Assembly (NCBI GenBank): GCA_024305405.1
Contig: JAKNDB010000053.1
Span: 124,001-188,000, forward strand
Length of the DNA stretch: 64,000 nucleotides
From: Dirofilaria immitis
Taxonomy: Eukaryota; Nematoda; Chromadorea; Rhabditida; Onchocercidae
Reading direction: 5' to 3'
Of the stretch, positions 36,901 to 50,600 are shown piece by piece; within the stretch, counting starts at the first letter, position 1, and every line of letters starts with the position of its first letter. The notes beneath the pieces are model-generated. The model ran no database searches. It saw only the letters and a program-made list of their open reading frames with translations, and was not told the DNA's origin. Made by a program: the position numbers and the translations under genes.

Positions 36901-37635
36901 TCTTAACATTATATAAATAGACATCTTACGATAACTTACCGTATCATACAATATCGTAGCATATAATTTGTAATAGACAAATAGTTGATAGTAGCAGCTA
37001 TTTTCCATTTCTGTTTTCATTCGCATTATTATTATTCTGAATATGGTAATCATAAATCTAGGTTCAGAAAATTATCACAGATAATAGTTTGATTATTCGT
37101 ATATCACTTACAATTATTTTATCATTAATTGTCAAATTATTGCCGAATGAAGACACATTAAAATGGCGCCAGAGTGATGTTTGAATACGATAAAGAAAAC
37201 GAAAAAAAGCTATAATTGCCGATTGATAATAACATTTTTGTCATAATTTGGTACTAAAATTGATAAATGAAGCTTACCTTCACAGTAGTGATGGCTTATT
37301 TGATAATGCACTGATAACAGCAAAAAGGATACTACCCGTTCTAAAATTATTTGTTATCTGACTAATTATCGCTCATACGCTGTTCGTTTCTGATTACTTG
37401 AATTACTGATTAAATTATTTATCAATTATATATTTCTTACTGCTGTCTTCAACTAACAATTTTCATACTATTTTCAACTAATTCTAACGAACAATTTCGA
37501 CAAATTTTTTTCATTCAAAGAAATAATGACAAAGTAAGTTTTAGAAGACTATTTTGTTTGTTCATTTTCGTAATTACATTTTCTAAAGTTTTACCGGATA
37601 AAATTAAATTTAAAAAAAAACGATCAATTCCTGAA
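33929..37635. other. Spacer with a partly coding-like duplication
   Basis: Mostly AT-rich. At 36645-36860 a plus-strand frame of about 70 codons includes TDLNTVAIFKPSFLLPRF and follows TTATTCAG. However, 36758-36880 is the first copy of a roughly 240-bp tandem duplication (second copy 36998-37110, sharing AGCTATTTTC and ATCACAGATAA), and the second copy does not keep the peptide. The frame is therefore doubtful. Confidence 0.45.
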
Positions 37636-37800
37636 TCAATTATTTATCATTAAGCATTCGGTCGATGTTTGATTTACATAAAATTCTTGATAATGCAATA
37701 CATCAAATTTTAAGACTACTAATTTTGCTTTTAAACTATGATAAGATTTGGCGTTGAAAATTTTTAAGGAACCAACAATGATAATGGATTTTAAAAGTTC
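37636..37800 (-). CDS. Candidate terminal exon, unrecognised
   Basis: TTGCTTGTTCAG on the minus strand is followed in phase 0 by 54 codons and TGA. It reads ELLKSIIIVGSLKIFNAK, then a basic stretch and FYVNQTSTECLMINN. The adjacent minus-strand frame at 37952-38170 (SIFEAFCEEKTNLFILNT, then GTGTAT) may be the preceding exon. No family recognised. Confidence 0.4.
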   Translation of the reverse strand, partial: ELLKSIIIVGSLKIFNAKSYHSLKAKLVVLKFDVLHYQEFYVNQTSTECLMINN

Positions 37801-39686
37801 CTGAACAAGCAAAATTTTCAATTTTGTTATCATTAGCTGCTTTAAGTTGAAACTAAATTTGAGAATAAAAATAACGTAAAAATTAAAATTAAAAATTTTA
37901 AAATTGAAAATTAAAATTTTCAATAAAAACTGAATTTTGTTATCAGTTGCTTTAAATAGAAACTAAATCTGAACTTTCATAAAATAAAATAATATAAAAC
38001 TGTCGTAAAATTTTGCACTTTATCATCAACAGAAATGATAATAACTGATTCTGATGGGATGAATAATTTATAATGAATTCAATCAGTAAAATCTGTAAAT
38101 ACACCGTGTTTAGTATAAAAAGATTCGTTTTTTCTTCACAAAATGCTTCAAATATACTATTAAATTGCAAGAGTTGTTGATACTTGAATTTTCATAATTT
38201 TTCTTTGATTTTGATTTCATTTAAAAATAACTTTTCACAATTGAAATATATAAAACAATTAAGGAAAAAAGCAATAATTTGTATTTCAGAAATTTAACTT
38301 TTAATGCTAATTTATTCAATCGTTTAAAGAATTTTCATCTTTCATTTATTTATTTTTTTTTTTGAAGAAATGAATAAAAATAATATTTTTAAATTAATTT
38401 CATATATTCTCAATTTAGTATTATTCAACTCTTTTTTTCCTTATTAATTGAACATAAATAATTACTATATTAATCGTTTTTTCCAAGTATTAAATAAATT
38501 AAAAGATTTTTGGGAGAAAAAAGGCTAAAATGATAAATAATTTTCGTGCATTTTTAGTCAGTTTGTATTGGAAAAATAATTTAATTTAAATAAATTATTA
38601 AATCGAATATTTGTTATTGCTTTCTTTCTTTGATTTCTAAACTTTTTCATAAATATTTATAGTAAAGTCTTCCTCTTTTTTTTCAGAAATCTTAAAATAA
38701 TTTTCCATTTTTAAACATATTTTAATTTTGTTTTTAATTAAAAAAATTATTTTTTTTAATTTCTATTATTGAAGTAATGAAAGCAGTTGGTAATTTATAA
38801 AGGAATATACTAATTCTATTGATTTTGTTATGGATGATTAGTAAATGATTGTTTTAGATTTCACATTTTAGTGAAATAAAAATGAAGCTATAAATAAACT
38901 TTATGCTTAATCAATACGCAACATATTATCGTTTGCTTCAATCAGAAATCAATCAAACTTCTTGAAGTAATATTTACTTATCCACTCGTGCTCGTTCAAT
39001 TAAACATTTTGAATGCTTTTGAAATTGATCCGTTATGATAAATTATTATTACTGAAAGTTTCGTTCATTGATATTTGATCGATTATTCATTATATTTGAT
39101 TCTCGATGATAATTGATAAGATTTGCATATTTCTCTTAATTTCTAATGATGTTTATAATCTATTTTGATTATTTCAATGCTTCTAAAACATGAAATATTC
39201 ATTCAAATTTATATTTAAAGAATAGAGATTAATATTTTTCATTGCATTGATAGCTTTCTGATAATATCAAAATAAAGAATTATTTTATCAAATGATAAAT
39301 TATTATATTGCAAAATTTAAAATCATTTCAAAGCGATGATTTTCATTCGACTGCATTTTTGCAATTATTTAATTCTATTCTTGTAACTTTTAAAATTTTG
39401 CTATAGAAATTTGCTTCGAAAAAAAAAGATTGGATTTACTAATCAATCATAAAAATGTCCTAGAAATGACATAAATGTTAATAATAGTTTGATAAATGAT
39501 TAAAAGAAAGAAAGGAAAAATTTTTCATTTTTTTTTCAAAGAATTTCTTTCTTTCCATTCATTTTCATTAAAATCTTCATTGGAAATTTCAAAAAAAAAA
39601 AAGGATTGCATATAGAAAATATTATTATATTAAATTATCTTAGGATGAATTAATTCCTTTTTTTCCTTCAATTCAATCAAATAATT

Positions 39687-39830
39687 TGAAATCAAAAATA
39701 ATTTATTAATTGAATTCATTGTATCGAAATAATTAGAAATCAAAAATAATTTATTAATTGAATTCATTGTATCGAAATAATTAGAAATCAAAAATAATTT
39801 ATTAATTGAATTCATTGTATCGAAATAATT
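39687..39830 (+). repeat. 48-bp repeat, three copies
   Basis: Three nearly identical 48-bp units (AATTTATTAATTGAATTCAT followed by TGTATCGAAATAATT). The period is a multiple of three, so one minus-strand frame reads a 16-residue unit three times. The near-identity means the array is recent. Confidence 0.9.
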
Positions 39831-40813
39831 TGCCTTTTCGTTTCTTTTCTTTTCGTTTTGTTTATTTGATGCAAAAATTAATTTTCCATTATTTATATAA
39901 TTTTACGGCAATTTTCAGCTATATAAAATTGTTTTACTCTTATCAATAAAGTATAAAATTGAAAAAAAAATTTTTTTTCCTTCTCTCTTATCTATTAGCA
40001 ATTAAGTAATTATTATTCAAAGATTATTGATTTCTCAATCGTTAAATAAAATAAAAGTAAATATTGATGCATAGCAGCATATATGATATATAATTTTATG
40101 ATAATAAATGATTAATGAATAGCAATTATAGGAGATGATATTTTTAAGAAATCTAACAATAATATGCTAAAATAATCTTCATGATGAGGAAAATTTTTTA
40201 ATAATCGATTAAAAATTATAGCAAAATATGAAATGATATGAAATGATATATATGTAAATATATTTATTGATAAATATTTATTTATTTATTTCTTCTATTT
40301 GTTCCATTACTTTACTTGAGCTTTTGCTTATTTTTCATCAAAATATGGTATTTTCTGGAAATATTCATCAATTTACGAATCATTTAACCTCTTTCATCTT
40401 TTCTCTCTCTCTCTCTCTCTCTCTTCCTTCCTCTCTCTATCTTTCTTATATTTATTCACTTTTACTATCAAATTTGTTCCATTAAGAAAACTAAAGTTGA
40501 TAAATATAGTCTGGCAATGACGGATTTTATGTTATCGAATAATTCTCAAAACATAATTTTGTCATTAGTAGAAGGAAAGATAAAATGTCCAAAAAAAAAA
40601 AATCAAAGGAAAAGATAAAATTAGTAAATAAACAAAGAAAAAAAAGCAAAATTTCCTTTTAAAAAAAAAATAAAACGAATGAAAAAATTTTTCATCCCAT
40701 TGGTATATTATGAAAAATTTACAATTTCATATGGCATTTTTATTTTTTCGATGAAACAAAAATTATTTCTTTTAAAATTTTTAAATTAGAAAAGCGAATT
40801 AAACTTCAAATTT

Positions 40814-41260
40814 ATTTATTTAGCTAATAATTCTATTATAAATGAATCGTTTTATTTTCATTATTTTGTTTATAAATAATTTTATTTATCTTTTATTTAT
40901 TATTTTTTCAAATAATATCTGTTTACTTTTTTTTTTGATTGTAATCACTTTTTTCTAAATATTTTACTTCTTTTTTTGACTTATAATTTTATAAAAATAA
41001 TTAATTTTTATTCCAAAAAATCTTTGTTTATTTTTTATTACAAATAATATATTTAGTTATTTAACAATTCTATTATAAATGAACCATTTTAGTTCTATTA
41101 TTTTGTTTATAATTAATTTTTATTTGTTTATTCTTTTGCCAAATAATATTTGTTTATTTTTTTTCGTTGATTATAATCAATTTTTCCTAAATAATTTTCT
41201 TCGTTTTTTTTTAGGCTGTAATTTTATCAAAAAAAAAAAATGTTTATTTGAACAAAAATA
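40814..41260 (+). repeat. About 237-bp diverged tandem duplication
   Basis: ATTCTATTATAAATGAA, TATTTTGTTTATAA, CAAATAATAT, TGATTATAATCA and CCTAAAT recur in order from 40814 and from 41051. The poly-T runs inside differ in length. Confidence 0.7.
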
Positions 41261-42230
41261 TTCGAATATTTTTCTTAAACGAATTTTTTCTTTTTGCCTT
41301 CTTACCAAAAGCAAAAAGTTACAATTATTTGTAATAGAAAAAAATGAAAAATTATGTCTAATAATTTATAGAAAATAAAAAATTTAAATAATATAATTTT
41401 ATTTTTCTTCCTTACAATAATTAAGCATTCGCATCTTTTCTTTGCTTTTTTTTCCCAAACTTTTTCTATTTTTTCATTCATTTCTCTTTTTTTTTTTTTT
41501 TTTTAAATGCTACATTACTCAGTAATTTCTGCTTGAATAATCACTTAACATTTTTATATGATTAGAATTATTGCATATGCTATGAAGCAGAATATAATTA
41601 ACGGAGTTAAAAAAATAAAAACTTATTTCGTCGTAAAAAAAAAAAGAAAGAGCAAAATATCAACTTTTGATCTTAGCCATTTAAATCTATCTACCGTAAA
41701 TCAATGCAAAAAGAAAATATCAAATTTTATTCGTTGCTATATTTTTATATATTTGCAAAAATTCTTTACCTTTTTTTTTTCCTTCCTTACAAAATTTTCA
41801 AATTAAAATTTATGTAGTAAATAATTTTTTATTAATATCTTTAAAAATACTTTTTTTCCCTCCCTCTCTCTTAATATATAACTATCTATAATTTGCAAAT
41901 TATATCTGTTATATAAGTGAAATAGCAATATTAATTAATTATACATGTAATTAATAATTTGTTTATTAATTCCGTTAGAAAGTGCTTTGTTTTCATGTGA
42001 TGAACTAATTCAACTATTAGATCAAAGAAAAGTTTAAAACAAAATTTATGGCTATATGAGAAATGATTTGAAAATAAATGATGACGAACGGCTAGACTAT
42101 TATCTCATCGACAAAATAATCTTATATTTCAAATGTATTTTCTTGCTTGTCAAAAATTTAGCAAATATTTCTTTTCATTTTCCTCTCTCTTTATTTTTCC
42201 TCGATAACAAATTTATATACTAGAAAATAT

Positions 42231-42297
42231 TTATGGTATTTTTACACTACCGCGATTTCCAGCAGATATCGTTGAAGTTAGAGCATACAATAAATTT
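42231..42297 (-). CDS. Candidate terminal exon, unrecognised
   Basis: AACTTTCTACAG on the minus strand is followed by one base of a split codon and 21 codons to TAA: NLLYALTSTISAGNRGSVKI then P. The composition is clearly unlike the flanks (GGAAATCGCGGTAG). A second minus-strand frame from the same acceptor is also open. The 237-residue-scale context upstream is spacer, so any gene would have a long last intron. Confidence 0.42.
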
Positions 42298-44966
42298 CTG
42301 TAGAAAGTTTATTTAATTCTTGAATGAATAACGATTTTATTTATACCGGACCAATTTAATTTAACCGATGTTGATTATTTAAAATATGAAAACAAAAGTA
42401 AATTTAAAAATATCAGATATTTTTGATAAATAAATCTTACTAGAAATGATAATCATTAACTTACATATTATCTTACTATTTAATGATCAAATTTGCAAAC
42501 AATTTAATTTAATCGATGATTTATGTTAATTTATTTAAAATATGGAATCAAAAATAACTTTAAAAATATCAAATATTTTTGGTGAATAAATTTTACTAGA
42601 AATGATAATCAATAATTCACATATTATTTTACTATTTAGTAATCAAATCAAATATGTATTTCTATTATTTCAATTACTATATAACGTATTAGTTTTAAAA
42701 GAATGAATAAAAAATAAATAAATAAAAGCAGTTTTTTCTTAAAAAATCTTCTGGCTTATTTTATTCAAAAAAAAGCAAAATTCATATACGGTAGATGATT
42801 TATAGGATAGATGATACGGTAAATAATTTATGATTACATTTTAGAACAAAGAACTTATTTTGCTCTCTCAAAATTTAAGTTATTTTTCTTTCTGTTTTTT
42901 TTGTTTTTTTTCATTTTTTTCAAAATTCTATGATTCAAAATATAATGCTAATAAATCTTTAAAATGTCAATTTCTATGGATGATTTAATGGCATTTTAAA
43001 AGTTTGAAGTTCATCAATAATGTTTGCACAAATGTTTGTTCATATAAACTTTGTCGGTATTTATGTATGTATGTATGTGTGTGTATATGTATGTATTAGT
43101 ATATATCAATGTATTATTATATTATGCATCATTTGAGCATACATGGATTGTCGAGAATTGATGATAAAAAAAAGTTTGAAAGCATTTATCAAAAGAAGAT
43201 TCAATAAAAAAAAAAAAAGATTGAACAAATCTAGCTTAACTAACATAGAATTTGTTAAAGTTAATGATGCCAATTTTTGTTATCTAAAAAAAAAAAAATT
43301 CCTACGATTGATTTAATTTTCATATTAAATAATACAAAAATTATTTTTCAAGTTAATCGATTAATATTTATTATGAAATTATTATCAATATTATTACGAA
43401 ATTATTATCAATAAAGTAATTACAAAATAATATTTTGTAAAATTTAATATAATTAATTTGATGAAAGTTCATTATTTATCACAAATTAATGATATCTTTT
43501 TGGAAACGAATTTTGAAAAAATAAAAATTAATTTTTTAAAACAATTAAAGTTATCATATCATTTATTTGGAAAAACAAAAGCTTTAACACGAATTATGAA
43601 ATACATTTGATAGCAATAAATAATTTTTAATAAAATTTTTGATAATTCTAATTTTATATGATAATTATAAAGATAAGAAAAATAAAAAAAAATAAAACGA
43701 AATTATCGCAAGTATTAATTTATTATTTACAATTTGCTTGATTATTAATTCTATTGATTAAATTATCAGTTATAATATATTGATATTTTATCATCTCATA
43801 GATGTTAAATATATTGCAAAAAAATAAAAAGAAACTTTGCAAATTTTATTCTACGATTTCCTTTTTTTGATTTGTTCCTATTTATAGCGTCTATTATTAT
43901 TATTGTGAGCTTATAGTTGATGTTATTATTATTGCTATTTATATCGCTTATTGATAAATTGGTGTCATCATCATCATCATCATCATCATCATCTTTATCA
44001 TCATATCGATGACGCTGATAAAACAAATATTCACCATCCATTTCAACTTAACAAATTTTCAAACTTATGATGATTAAAAGAAACAAACAACTTGCTTATG
44101 ATAAATGCATATTCAAATATGATTATTTTTCAATATCATGCTTCAATTCCTTCTAAAAATAAACCAATAATTGATCTCAATTTCATTATCTTATCAATCA
44201 TTCAAAAACTTTAAAATTCTCGTTTTATTTTAATCAAATGAAGAGGAAAAAATGTATTCCTTATTTTAATCCAATGAACAAATAGTACAATCGTTCTTAT
44301 CATCATTATCATCACTTACATTATCTTTTTATCAGCGCTGAAATTATTTTCATCATTATCAACTATCACTATCAATTCTCACTAAAATAAGGCATAAATG
44401 TATTCCGTATTTTAGTCCATTGAACAATAGCACAACTGTTCTTATCATTATCATCATCAGTTTCATCGTCTTTTTTTATCAACACTGAAATTTATTATCA
44501 TCATTATCAACCATTACTGCTACTTTTCATTATTAATGGATCATTCATTATTTACGATTATTTAGTGAAATTATTATTTGCATTTTATTATTTAACATCA
44601 TTATCATCATTATTCATCGCCAAATTTCATCAGTCAATCATATCAGCAATCATATCAACAATTATTATCTCAATTTCAATTCGAATTTTTATCATAAATT
44701 ATTGACTTATTTTTATCTTTCTATCATATTATCGTATATTCTATTTATAGATTTGAATAGGCTTATATAATTTAAGAGATCTCAATAAATATGAGAATAC
44801 GAAGGATATAATTAATATTAAGGGTTGTTATTATCAAAATAAGTATTTTTCGGCATATCCAAAATGATATTACATAAGAGATATCAACTATTTATCGTTA
44901 TCACCATCATCATCATCATCATCATCATTATCATCATCTCATCATTATCATCATCTTATCATTATC
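42298..44966. other. Spacer with tandem duplications and TCA repeats
   Basis: It holds a 150-bp duplication at 42350-42655 (CTAGAAATGATAATCA, ACATATTAT.TTACTATTTA), a roughly 145-bp duplication at 44251-44530 (AAATGTATTCC, CAATGAACAA.TAG), and TCA arrays at 43970-43992 and 44905-44950. Confidence 0.6.
43805..44041 (-). CDS. ORF with aspartate run, possible exon
   Basis: A minus-strand frame of 78 codons starts with ATG at 44041 and reads MDGEYLFYQRHRYDDKDDDD, a run of Asp from GAT repeats, then Asn-rich sequence and a basic end. The first 15 codons are coding-like; the rest follows simple repeats. It may be a first exon whose donor was not found, or chance extension through a GAT tract. Confidence 0.3.
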   Translation of the reverse strand: MDGEYLFYQRHRYDDKDDDDDDDDDDTNLSISDINSNNNNINYKLTIIIIDAINRNKSKKGNRRIKFAKFLFIFLQYI

Positions 44967-45561
44967 ATGATGTCAATATTAAGAGCAGATGTTTCAAGTG
45001 CTTCATCAATTATAATAGCTTTTAAAATTATGTTTGCTGCTTGTATGTGGCAATTTCTCTATGTATGTATGTTATGTATGTGTATATGCATTTTGTGTAA
45101 ATATATGTGTGTATGTATATGTGTATGTGTGTGTGTGTGTGTGTGTGTATGTGTGCATATGCTTTATTTGAAGTACAATGAAACTTTGGAATATGCTTGG
45201 AAAAGTTTTATGTCTTGCTATCTATTAGTTAAAATGCAGCTTTGTTGTTGTTGTTGTTGTTAGATCAAGGAAAACTTTTTCTTCTCTTATTTTATTAGCT
45301 ATTACATTTTTTCTTTTTCTTTTATTACTCATTCATTTCTATAATAAACAAAACAAAATAAAAGAAAAAAAATTTGACAAAAGTTTGTCAAATTTAATTT
45401 TAAAAGAAATTTTTAAAATACAAACAAAACTTTGACTTTTCTTTTTATTAATAATTGTTTTTTTTTCACCTGTTGCAGTCGTTTATTTATCGCTTTTTTT
45501 ACAGTATTCTTCTTCTGATAGAATGGAATTGATGCAAAGAATTTGTTCGTTTAAAATTTGA
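44967..45561 (+). CDS. Possible two-exon gene for a 50-residue protein
   Basis: Exon 1 is 44967-45062: it starts ATG ATG, reads SILRADVSSASSIIIAFK and a Cys/Met-rich hydrophobic end, and stops at the strong donor TAT/GTATGTATG in phase 0. Exon 2 is 45505-45561 after CTTTTTTTACAG and reads YSSSDRMELMQRICSFKI before TGA, also phase 0. An alternative acceptor at 45478 keeps exon 2 in frame but in another phase. The intron carries a GT/ATGT repeat (about 45063-45160) and a GTT repeat. The minus strand over exon 1 is also open, so the strand is not certain. Confidence 0.35.
45370..45395. repeat. Perfect 12-bp hairpin with 2-base loop
   Basis: AAATTTGACAAA at 45370-45381 pairs exactly with TTTGTCAAATTT at 45384-45395. 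It lies in the intron of the two-exon model. Confidence 0.9.
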
Positions 45562-45646
45562 ATTAAAATTTTAAATAAATATTTTGATTTATTTTTAAAA
45601 AATTTGAATTAAAATTTTAAATAAATATTTTGATTTATTTTTAAAA
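45553..45646 (+). repeat. Near-identical 46-bp tandem duplication
   Basis: Two copies of AATTTGAATTAAAATTTTAA followed by ATAAATATTTTGATTTATTT, at about 45554-45599 and 45600-45646. They are almost identical, so the event is recent. It begins at the stop codon of the preceding model. Confidence 0.85.
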
Positions 45647-47635
45647 TCTCTTTTTCTTTTTTCCATTTCTATTATCCGTTTTCTATTTATATATAATTGA
45701 ATTCAATACATATATATATAATAATATTTGATTAAGAATATTTTTCATATTTATATTTCGAATAATTATTAATTCTTTTAGTATTTTTTATTTTTAGCTT
45801 ACTTTTTTGTACTTCTTCAAAAAACTCAAGGTAACTCAATTAATTGTAATTAATTGAATTAGTTTGCTGAAATCAATAATTAGTGAATCTTTTAATAATT
45901 TCTGTTAGTTTTCAAAAAAAAATTCAAATAACTTAATTAATTTTAATTAATTAAATTGATTTACTGAAATCAATAATTATTAATTCATTTTATAATTTCT
46001 ATTAATTTATAAGAACTCAAATAACTCAATTAATTGAATTTAATTTAATTAAATTGTTCAAATTAATCCATTTAAATTAAAATTCATTCTAATATATAAC
46101 ACTTGATAAATTTCACTTTATCAATGATATATTAAAAAAATACATAGATTTTTTCTTTAATTAGTTTAGTTCAAAGCGTATTGATTTATTTATTTTTAAG
46201 GATTTCAATGATATATTGAATGAATATAAAAAAAAAATAAAAATACTCTTACATAGAATATCTTTCATGATTTAAATGATTATTTGACACTAACAATTTC
46301 TCAATGAAAATTTAATCGATCAATTGGATAAGTTTTAATCAAATGATTTTTTTTCGATACTCTCAATGATAAATTTAATCGATCATTTTTTTGCCATTCG
46401 TTTCATTGTATTTTTAAAAATTTATTTAAAGAATTTAAAAATATTTTTTATTCATATATGCATATTTATCTAGTCTAACTTGTTTACATTTTCAATTCAT
46501 TCTATACTTTCACAATTTCAACAAATAAATAAATAGTCAGTCAATAATTTAAATAAACAAGAATAGTTAATCAATAATTTAAATTTATTATTTTATTTTA
46601 AATTTTATTCCATCCATTTTGTTTTGCATCGTTCTTCTTTTTTTTTTTTTAAATTTATACTTATCATTTTAATTTTAATTGCCTTCCTAATTTTTTTTTG
46701 CTACAAAAATACTAATAATTCGTAGTAAACATTGAAAGTACAAATAAACTATAAAATGTTATATTTGTATTATTTATTTATTTCTACATGGCAATCATCA
46801 AAAATATAAATAAAAGGTTTTCTATTCTCTGCGGGATATTTAGCGTAAAACGATGAAACAAATTAAATTTCAAACGACATCACTTTTCTTCCGACATTTT
46901 TCTTCCTTCCATTCCTATATATAATGACTATTAGCTAATTCAATATTGCTCTATCTATTTCAATTTTTTTTTGATAAATTAAATTTTATTAAAAATTTCA
47001 AAGTATAAAAAGTAATGTTAACCTAAAATTTGTTCATTAATTATTTAAGTATTAATATTTGAAATTTTTTTTTATAAACGCTATTTTAATTTGCTATTAT
47101 TTGCTGCAAATATTTTGACATTTTCGAAACTATTTTCAAATTAAATTATTGTTTTTGCCGTAGTTTACGGTAATTTCATTTATTCAATTTAAAATAAATT
47201 TATCCAATTTAGATTAACCAATTTTATTCGATTATCCAGCCTTTTAGCCAATTTTATCTTATCTTATCTTATCCGATATTTTTCAATGAAACAATTCCAA
47301 TTTGTTTTATTTATAACTTCCATTCGAACAATATGCTTGCTATCTTTTGAATTAATTTTAAGTTTCTTGGAAAATATTATTATCTTGCATAGGATTTTAC
47401 TATGATATCATATATACCGTATCCGTCACTTATACTGTGTGATACCGTAATCGAATATTTAGTATACGACTTTAGCTTTTAACGTTTTTGCTAACGCATA
47501 TACTGCTGAAATTTTTTTGGTTGAAAACAAAAATTTTTTGTTTCATCTTTTCTCTTTATCGTATCTTTTCTTTCGTGAATTTTCCGAGCTCGATATTTCG
47601 ATGCTGTCGACGTAATTCCTAAAAAAAAACTAACT

Positions 47636-50600
47636 ATGCAAAGAAATAACGTTACGTGTCCGTTATCTTCATGTAAGCATTTAACAAATCATTGAAAAAT
47701 TATCACGAAATATGATAAATGAATAAATTTTTTTGTTGCTATACGCAAGTTGTTTGATTAAAAATACATTAAGAAATGCAAAGGCATTAATTAATTAATA
47801 TCACCTAAGCAATAATTAATTAATTCATTAATATCACCTAAGTAACAGAATGATTGATGAAACTTTGATTTATCATAAATTTACATTACCTAATAATAAA
47901 TCATTCAATTAAATTTTGATGAAAGAGATTAATAAAAAAAAACTAAAAATTTTAAACATTTTATCAAAGAAAAAAAAGAGCAATGAAATGGTTTTGCAAA
48001 TTTTAAAGAAAAAATGTGTCTTAAAATTTTATCAAAATTATTCATCTCTTTTATCAAAATTTTTTCTAAAATCATTTTATGAAAAATTTCATCAGCTTAG
48101 ATCATATTATCGATAGAAAAGTTTAAACAAAACGATAGAAAAAATGTTTGAAGGAAAAAAACGAACCAAAGTTAATTTAATTCGTTCGAAATGATTTTTT
48201 ATTCATTTTTTTCTAACAAATCAATTTAGTGCTTTGCTAACATTTTCAAATCAATTTAGGCCAATTTTGTCAATTTTTTTTTACAAATTAATTTAATACA
48301 TTCATATCGCGCAAAAATATGCAAAATATAATTTAATAAATTTAAAATGTTTAAAATTATTTGAATGATTTTGTTTCAGTTCATTTTTCTTTTTACGATT
48401 ATTTCTCAAAAATAACCAACAATTAATTTAATTATTTTGATAGGAAAAAAAACCCGATGATTTATCAAAATAAACAAGCTGTATCCTTGTATATGAATAA
48501 TATTGGTTTTTCTAAATCTTTAAAAAAAATAATTTAAAAAATCAATCAAATTTAAATTATAGAATGCGTTCAGATTTGCTTATGATTAATTCTTGTATTT
48601 TATGAATTCTTCTCCGCGAAAATCACTTTTAAAATATAATAATTTATGACATAAAAATTATGATATATAACTTTAAAAATAAAAACTTTATTTGATAAAT
48701 TTTAAAGATGATTTATGATGTATAACTTTAAAAATAAAAACTTTATTTGATAAATTTTAAAGCCAAAAATCTCTTCAACCATAATAATATATGTCTTAAA
48801 ATTATGATATATAACCAGCGATATGGTATTTTATGAATTTTTGAATTTGTTTCTATTCAAATTACGATAATTTCTAAGACAGAATCTCTTTAACCATAAT
48901 AATTATGCTGTAAAAATTATAATATATAGCAGAAAAAAAAATGAACTGATACAATATCATTAAACGATCACTAATAAACTTGATGTACTAGTATAAAATA
49001 TTGAAAAATCATCTCGCATTGATAATTATTATCCGTATCATAAATGAGAACAATAAAATATTTCGAGCAAAAAAAAAGAAAAAAACGAAACCAAATAGAA
49101 CGATGTAAAATATGTAAAAATATAAATCAATATGAAGTTCAAAAAGAAAAAAAAGAAAAAGAGAATGTCGAGAATAGTTGAAGACATTGAAATAACGCAT
49201 ATGAATTCGCATTTCATATTTCATTTCATTTGATAAATGTCATAAGTAATTCAATCTTTTTATTACATTTAATATTTAATTTCTATTAAAGTTTTGTTGC
49301 ATTACATGGAATCAATCAATCAATTTTAATCAATCAATAAAGATATAATATATATTATTGCTATAATATCAATTATGATCAATCCAAAATATACCATTTT
49401 AAGAAAAAAAATTATTTTTTCTTAAAACAGAAAGTAGAAAATTTTTCGAAATTTTTCGAGAATCTTTTTTAGCAAAGTTTTTCTTCCTCCTTTCTTTTCT
49501 CTTTTTTTTTTTGTAATATTTAAATTTTTAATTCATTCTATTTCTTAAAGCAATACATTTCATAATTTCTATTATAATATATCGTTGTTTATTAAAAGAT
49601 TTGCTTAAAAATTGTTTAAACAATATTTGAAATAAAAATGAACTTTTTTCGAAAAAAGAAATGAAAGAAAAAGAAATCAATTCTGTCATTTTTTCTTCTT
49701 TTGCCTTTTCATTTCAATGTATTATCCCTTGGCTTTCTATTTTAATCAAAATAGGAAATATATTAAATGAAGAAAAAGTTAAAGAATTAAAATTTATATT
49801 TAAAATTCTCAATCATTTCAAAAATATTTGCACTTTTTGTTGATCTTTTTAGTTGCATTTTTTTTTGCAATAAATTTTTTACGATTTAAAAAATATTTCG
49901 TCGCATTTTTAAAATATAAAATTTAAAATTTTTCGTAATTAAAATACGAATTAGTAATGAATAAATTTTTTCTTTTTAACAATATTTGGCTTCGTTCGTA
50001 TTACACTTTTAACAATCATTTAATTAGTGAAATTTTTTGATTATAATTTGATTAATTATTAAATTATTCAATTCAATTTGATTATTTTATTTCCTATTTT
50101 TTCATTCCACTTATTAATGCTATGATTTTATTTTTTATAATTAGAAAAAATATTTTTTTTTTGTTGAATTGAATAAGTTAGTAGAAATTATGTTTGTTGA
50201 CTACGAAATTCAATTTGCATTATTTTTTAAAAGTTTATTTATTTTTTTTTGCTGTCACAAGGCTTGGTAATTGTTAGGGACAATTGTAATTTTTATTCCG
50301 TCCATTTTTCTACAAACATTTCTACTATTGCGATAATTGCGATTTGAGCATTTTATTTCGTTCTCAATTTTTCTTTTTTTTTTCAGGCGAAAATTTTAGA
50401 TTTTATTCAGCAATTTTTAGAAGTACTTATGCTTTTATTGCTTTCTCACCTTTTTTTTTTTTTTTGCGCAAAATTGTTATACGAATGTTGATAATAAAAT
50501 ATAACAAAAAAGAAATTATTAATGAAATTTAAGGTTTAAAGCTTGAAAATGCTTATCAAATGAAAAATGAAATAATAGAATGATTAAAAAGTATCAAAGA

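Larger units (their letters stand above)
37801..42230. other. Spacer with duplications and one two-strand coding island
   Basis: It holds a triple 48-bp repeat at 39687-39830, a CT tract at 40401-40440 and a roughly 237-bp duplication at 40814-41260. The island at 38900-39040 is open on both strands. A minus-strand stretch near 40490-40550 reads ELFDNIKSVIARLYLSTLVF but its acceptor is poor. Confidence 0.5.

Noticed and set aside
50387..50422. Exon-like AKILDFIQQFLE after a long T tract
   Set aside because: The acceptor is excellent but the donor (GTACTT) is weak and no in-phase neighbour exists; chance cannot be excluded.
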